Origin: an uncultured Hyphomicrobiales bacterium
GTDB lineage: Bacteria > Pseudomonadota > Alphaproteobacteria > Rhizobiales > Beijerinckiaceae
Length of the DNA: 6,799 nucleotides
Assembly (NCBI GenBank): GCA_903918155.1
Contig: CAIXDD010000100.1
Span: 1-6,799, forward strand
Reading direction: 5' to 3'
How positions within the stretch are numbered: the first letter of the stretch is position 1; every line of letters starts with the position of its first letter. A program made the position numbers and the translations under genes. Below are positions 5,387 through 6,799 of this stretch, in pieces. The notes under the pieces were generated by a model that worked only from the letters and a program-made list of their open reading frames with translations, did no database searches and was not told where the DNA came from.

Positions 5387-6799
5387 ATGACTGTCATCAA
5401 TTCGAATATCAACGCGCTGAAGGCCCAGTCCAGCCTGGGCACCAACCAACGCGCCCTGGACACGGCGATGAACCGCTTGTCCACCGGTCTGCGGATCAAC
5501 AGCGCGAAGGACGACGCTGCGGGTCTTGCGATCTCCAACAAGATGGAAAGCCAGCTGCGCGGCCTTTCCCAGGCCATCCGCAACGCCAACGACGGCATTT
5601 CTCTCGCCCAGACGGCGGAATCCTCGCTCGGCGAAGTGACCAACATGCTGCAGCGCATGCGCGAACTGTCCGTGCAAGCCGCCAACGGCACGATGTCCGG
5701 CCAGAACCGCTCGGCGCTCCAGGCCGAATTCACCCAGCTCGTCGCTGAAATCGACAATATTTCGAAGACGACGAACTTCAACGGCATCAACCTGCTCGAC
5801 GGCAGCGCCATTGGCCTGAAGCTGCAGACCGGCGCTCGCGAAGGCGAGACGGTGGCGATGACGATCAATTCGGTGTCGTCGAAATCCCTCGGCCTTCAGG
5901 GCTTCAAGATCGAAGGCAAGCTGAGCACCGGCCGCGTCGGCGCGGTCAACGGTCTCGCCGCCGATGACGTGCTGCTGAACGGCAAGGCGGCTTTCGCCTC
6001 GGTCCCGGCCGCCGCCACCGCCTCTTCTCTTGCCTCCGCGATCAACACCAACGTGGGCAACCACCGCATTAAGGCGACGGCGTTCAACGAGCTCTCGGGC
6101 GCCGCCCCGACCGCCACCGTCTTCGCCGCCGGCGACCTGACCATCAACGGCGATTCCGTCGCCGCCGCCTCGAGCATCGAGGAGCTGGTGGTCAACATCA
6201 ACCGCGACGCCGCGGGCATCACCGCCTTTCTCAAGGACGACGGCACGATCTCGCTGTCGAACGACACCGGCGCCGACATCATCATCGTCGGCACGACGCC
6301 TTCGAAGTCCGGTTTCACGGCCGGGACCTATGCCGGTTACGTCACCATGGAGAACATGGATGGCGGCGACATCACCGTGCAGGCCAAGAACTCGGCCAAC
6401 GGCTATGTCGGCGGCGCGGGAACATTGGCTGACATCCAGTTGATGGGCCTCAACGAAAGCGCCGACGGCATCTCCTACACGGGCAAGATGGTCTCGACGG
6501 GCACCATCTCGGTGAGCGACGACGTGCGCATCAACGGCGTGCAGGTCGGCGTCACCTCCTCGGCCTCTGCGGCTTCGAAGGCTGAAGCCATCAACGCCAT
6601 CTTCGACCAGACGGGCGTCGGCGCCACGGCGCTGACCGAGGTCAAGGCCGCGTTGGACTTCACCTACCGCCCGCAGGCTGCAGTGAAGCAAGTGACCACG
6701 ATGGCCGTTTCACCTGGTGATGACGCCGACAACAACCGTTATCAGATCTCGATCAACGGCTACGTGATCGATATGGATCCGGGTAATGCTGGCACCGAC
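5387..6799 (+). CDS. fliC: Flagellin, 3'-truncated by window edge, with large variable domain
   Basis: Flagellin is the filament subunit, exported by the flagellar type III system and polymerised under the cap. The first 471 residues are visible. Residues 1-140 are a textbook D0/D1 N-terminus: TVINSNINALKAQ, RLSTGLRINSAKDDAAGLAI (30-49), NANDGISLAQTAE (67-79), LQRMRELSVQAAN (88-100) and FNGINLLDG (131-139). From about 170 the protein enters a long variable region with at least three Flagellin-IN-like units (about 194-236, 249-302, 375-430) and the beginning of a fourth near 452. The conserved C-terminal helices are beyond the window, so the complete protein must exceed 550 residues, longer than common alphaproteobacterial flagellins. 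The ATG at 5387 has AGGAG (5376-5380) six bases upstream. Codon use is strongly GC-biased, as expected for a highly expressed gene. A sigma-28-like promoter precedes it at 5260-5286. Which paralogue it is cannot be told from here. Confidence 0.96.
   Translation, partial: MTVINSNINALKAQSSLGTNQRALDTAMNRLSTGLRINSAKDDAAGLAISNKMESQLRGLSQAIRNANDGISLAQTAESSLGEVTNMLQRMRELSVQAANGTMSGQNRSALQAEFTQLVAEIDNISKTTNFNGINLLDGSAIGLKLQTGAREGETVAMTINSVSSKSLGLQGFKIEGKLSTGRVGAVNGLAADDVLLNGKAAFASVPAAATASSLASAINTNVGNHRIKATAFNELSGAAPTATVFAAGDLTINGDSVAAASSIEELVVNINRDAAGITAFLKDDGTISLSNDTGADIIIVGTTPSKSGFTAGTYAGYVTMENMDGGDITVQAKNSANGYVGGAGTLADIQLMGLNESADGISYTGKMVSTGTISVSDDVRINGVQVGVTSSASAASKAEAINAIFDQTGVGATALTEVKAALDFTYRPQAAVKQVTTMAVSPGDDADNNRYQISINGYVIDMDPGNAGTD

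Noticed and set aside
5327..6691. Long minus-strand open frame (454 codons) opposite flagellin
   Set aside because: Antisense shadow of a high-GC flagellin gene; its His/Arg/Gly-rich composition is typical of such shadows, and the plus-strand protein is unmistakable.

Overview
The window is an alphaproteobacterial flagellar filament locus. Protein style suggests Hyphomicrobiales (Rhizobiales), possibly a Methylocystaceae/Beijerinckiaceae relative. That placement rests on the flgK-flgL pair, a separate SLT transglycosylase, high GC and general likeness, so it is tentative below class level.

Layout, left to right. Bases 1-1625 are the 3' part of flgK (hook-filament junction protein 1), running in from outside the window. 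flgL (junction protein 2) follows after 9 bases, clearly as one operon. A small membrane-anchored protein of unknown function (2527-2967, minus strand) meets flgL tail to tail, with a 17-base overlap. Divergent from it is a 417-residue protein with an N-terminal SLT lytic transglycosylase domain (3085-4338), a good candidate for the enzyme that opens peptidoglycan for the flagellar rod. A near-consensus sigma-54 promoter (3035-3050) precedes it and favours the ATG at 3085 as its start. Two overlapping minus-strand genes of unknown function (5109 to 4921 and 4924 to 4376) come next. Their C-terminal and small-protein folds look phage-like, and a second sigma-54-like promoter (5183-5197) points at them. 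The window ends inside a flagellin gene (5387 onward) with a sigma-28-like promoter at 5260-5286 and a predicted leader of roughly 90 bases.

How it fits together: the transglycosylase would clear the wall for the rod, FlgK and FlgL would form the hook-filament junction, and flagellin would build the filament. The promoter types suggest a tiered programme, with sigma-54 for the middle class and sigma-28 for flagellin. The sigma-54-like site ahead of the two unknown minus-strand genes raises the possibility that they belong to the same programme. The flagellin has a canonical D0/D1 domain followed by an unusually long variable region containing several Flagellin-IN-like units. It runs off the window before its C-terminal D1/D0 helices.

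No RNA gene, insertion sequence, CRISPR array or complete prophage was seen. All promoter calls are by eye against consensus and untested.
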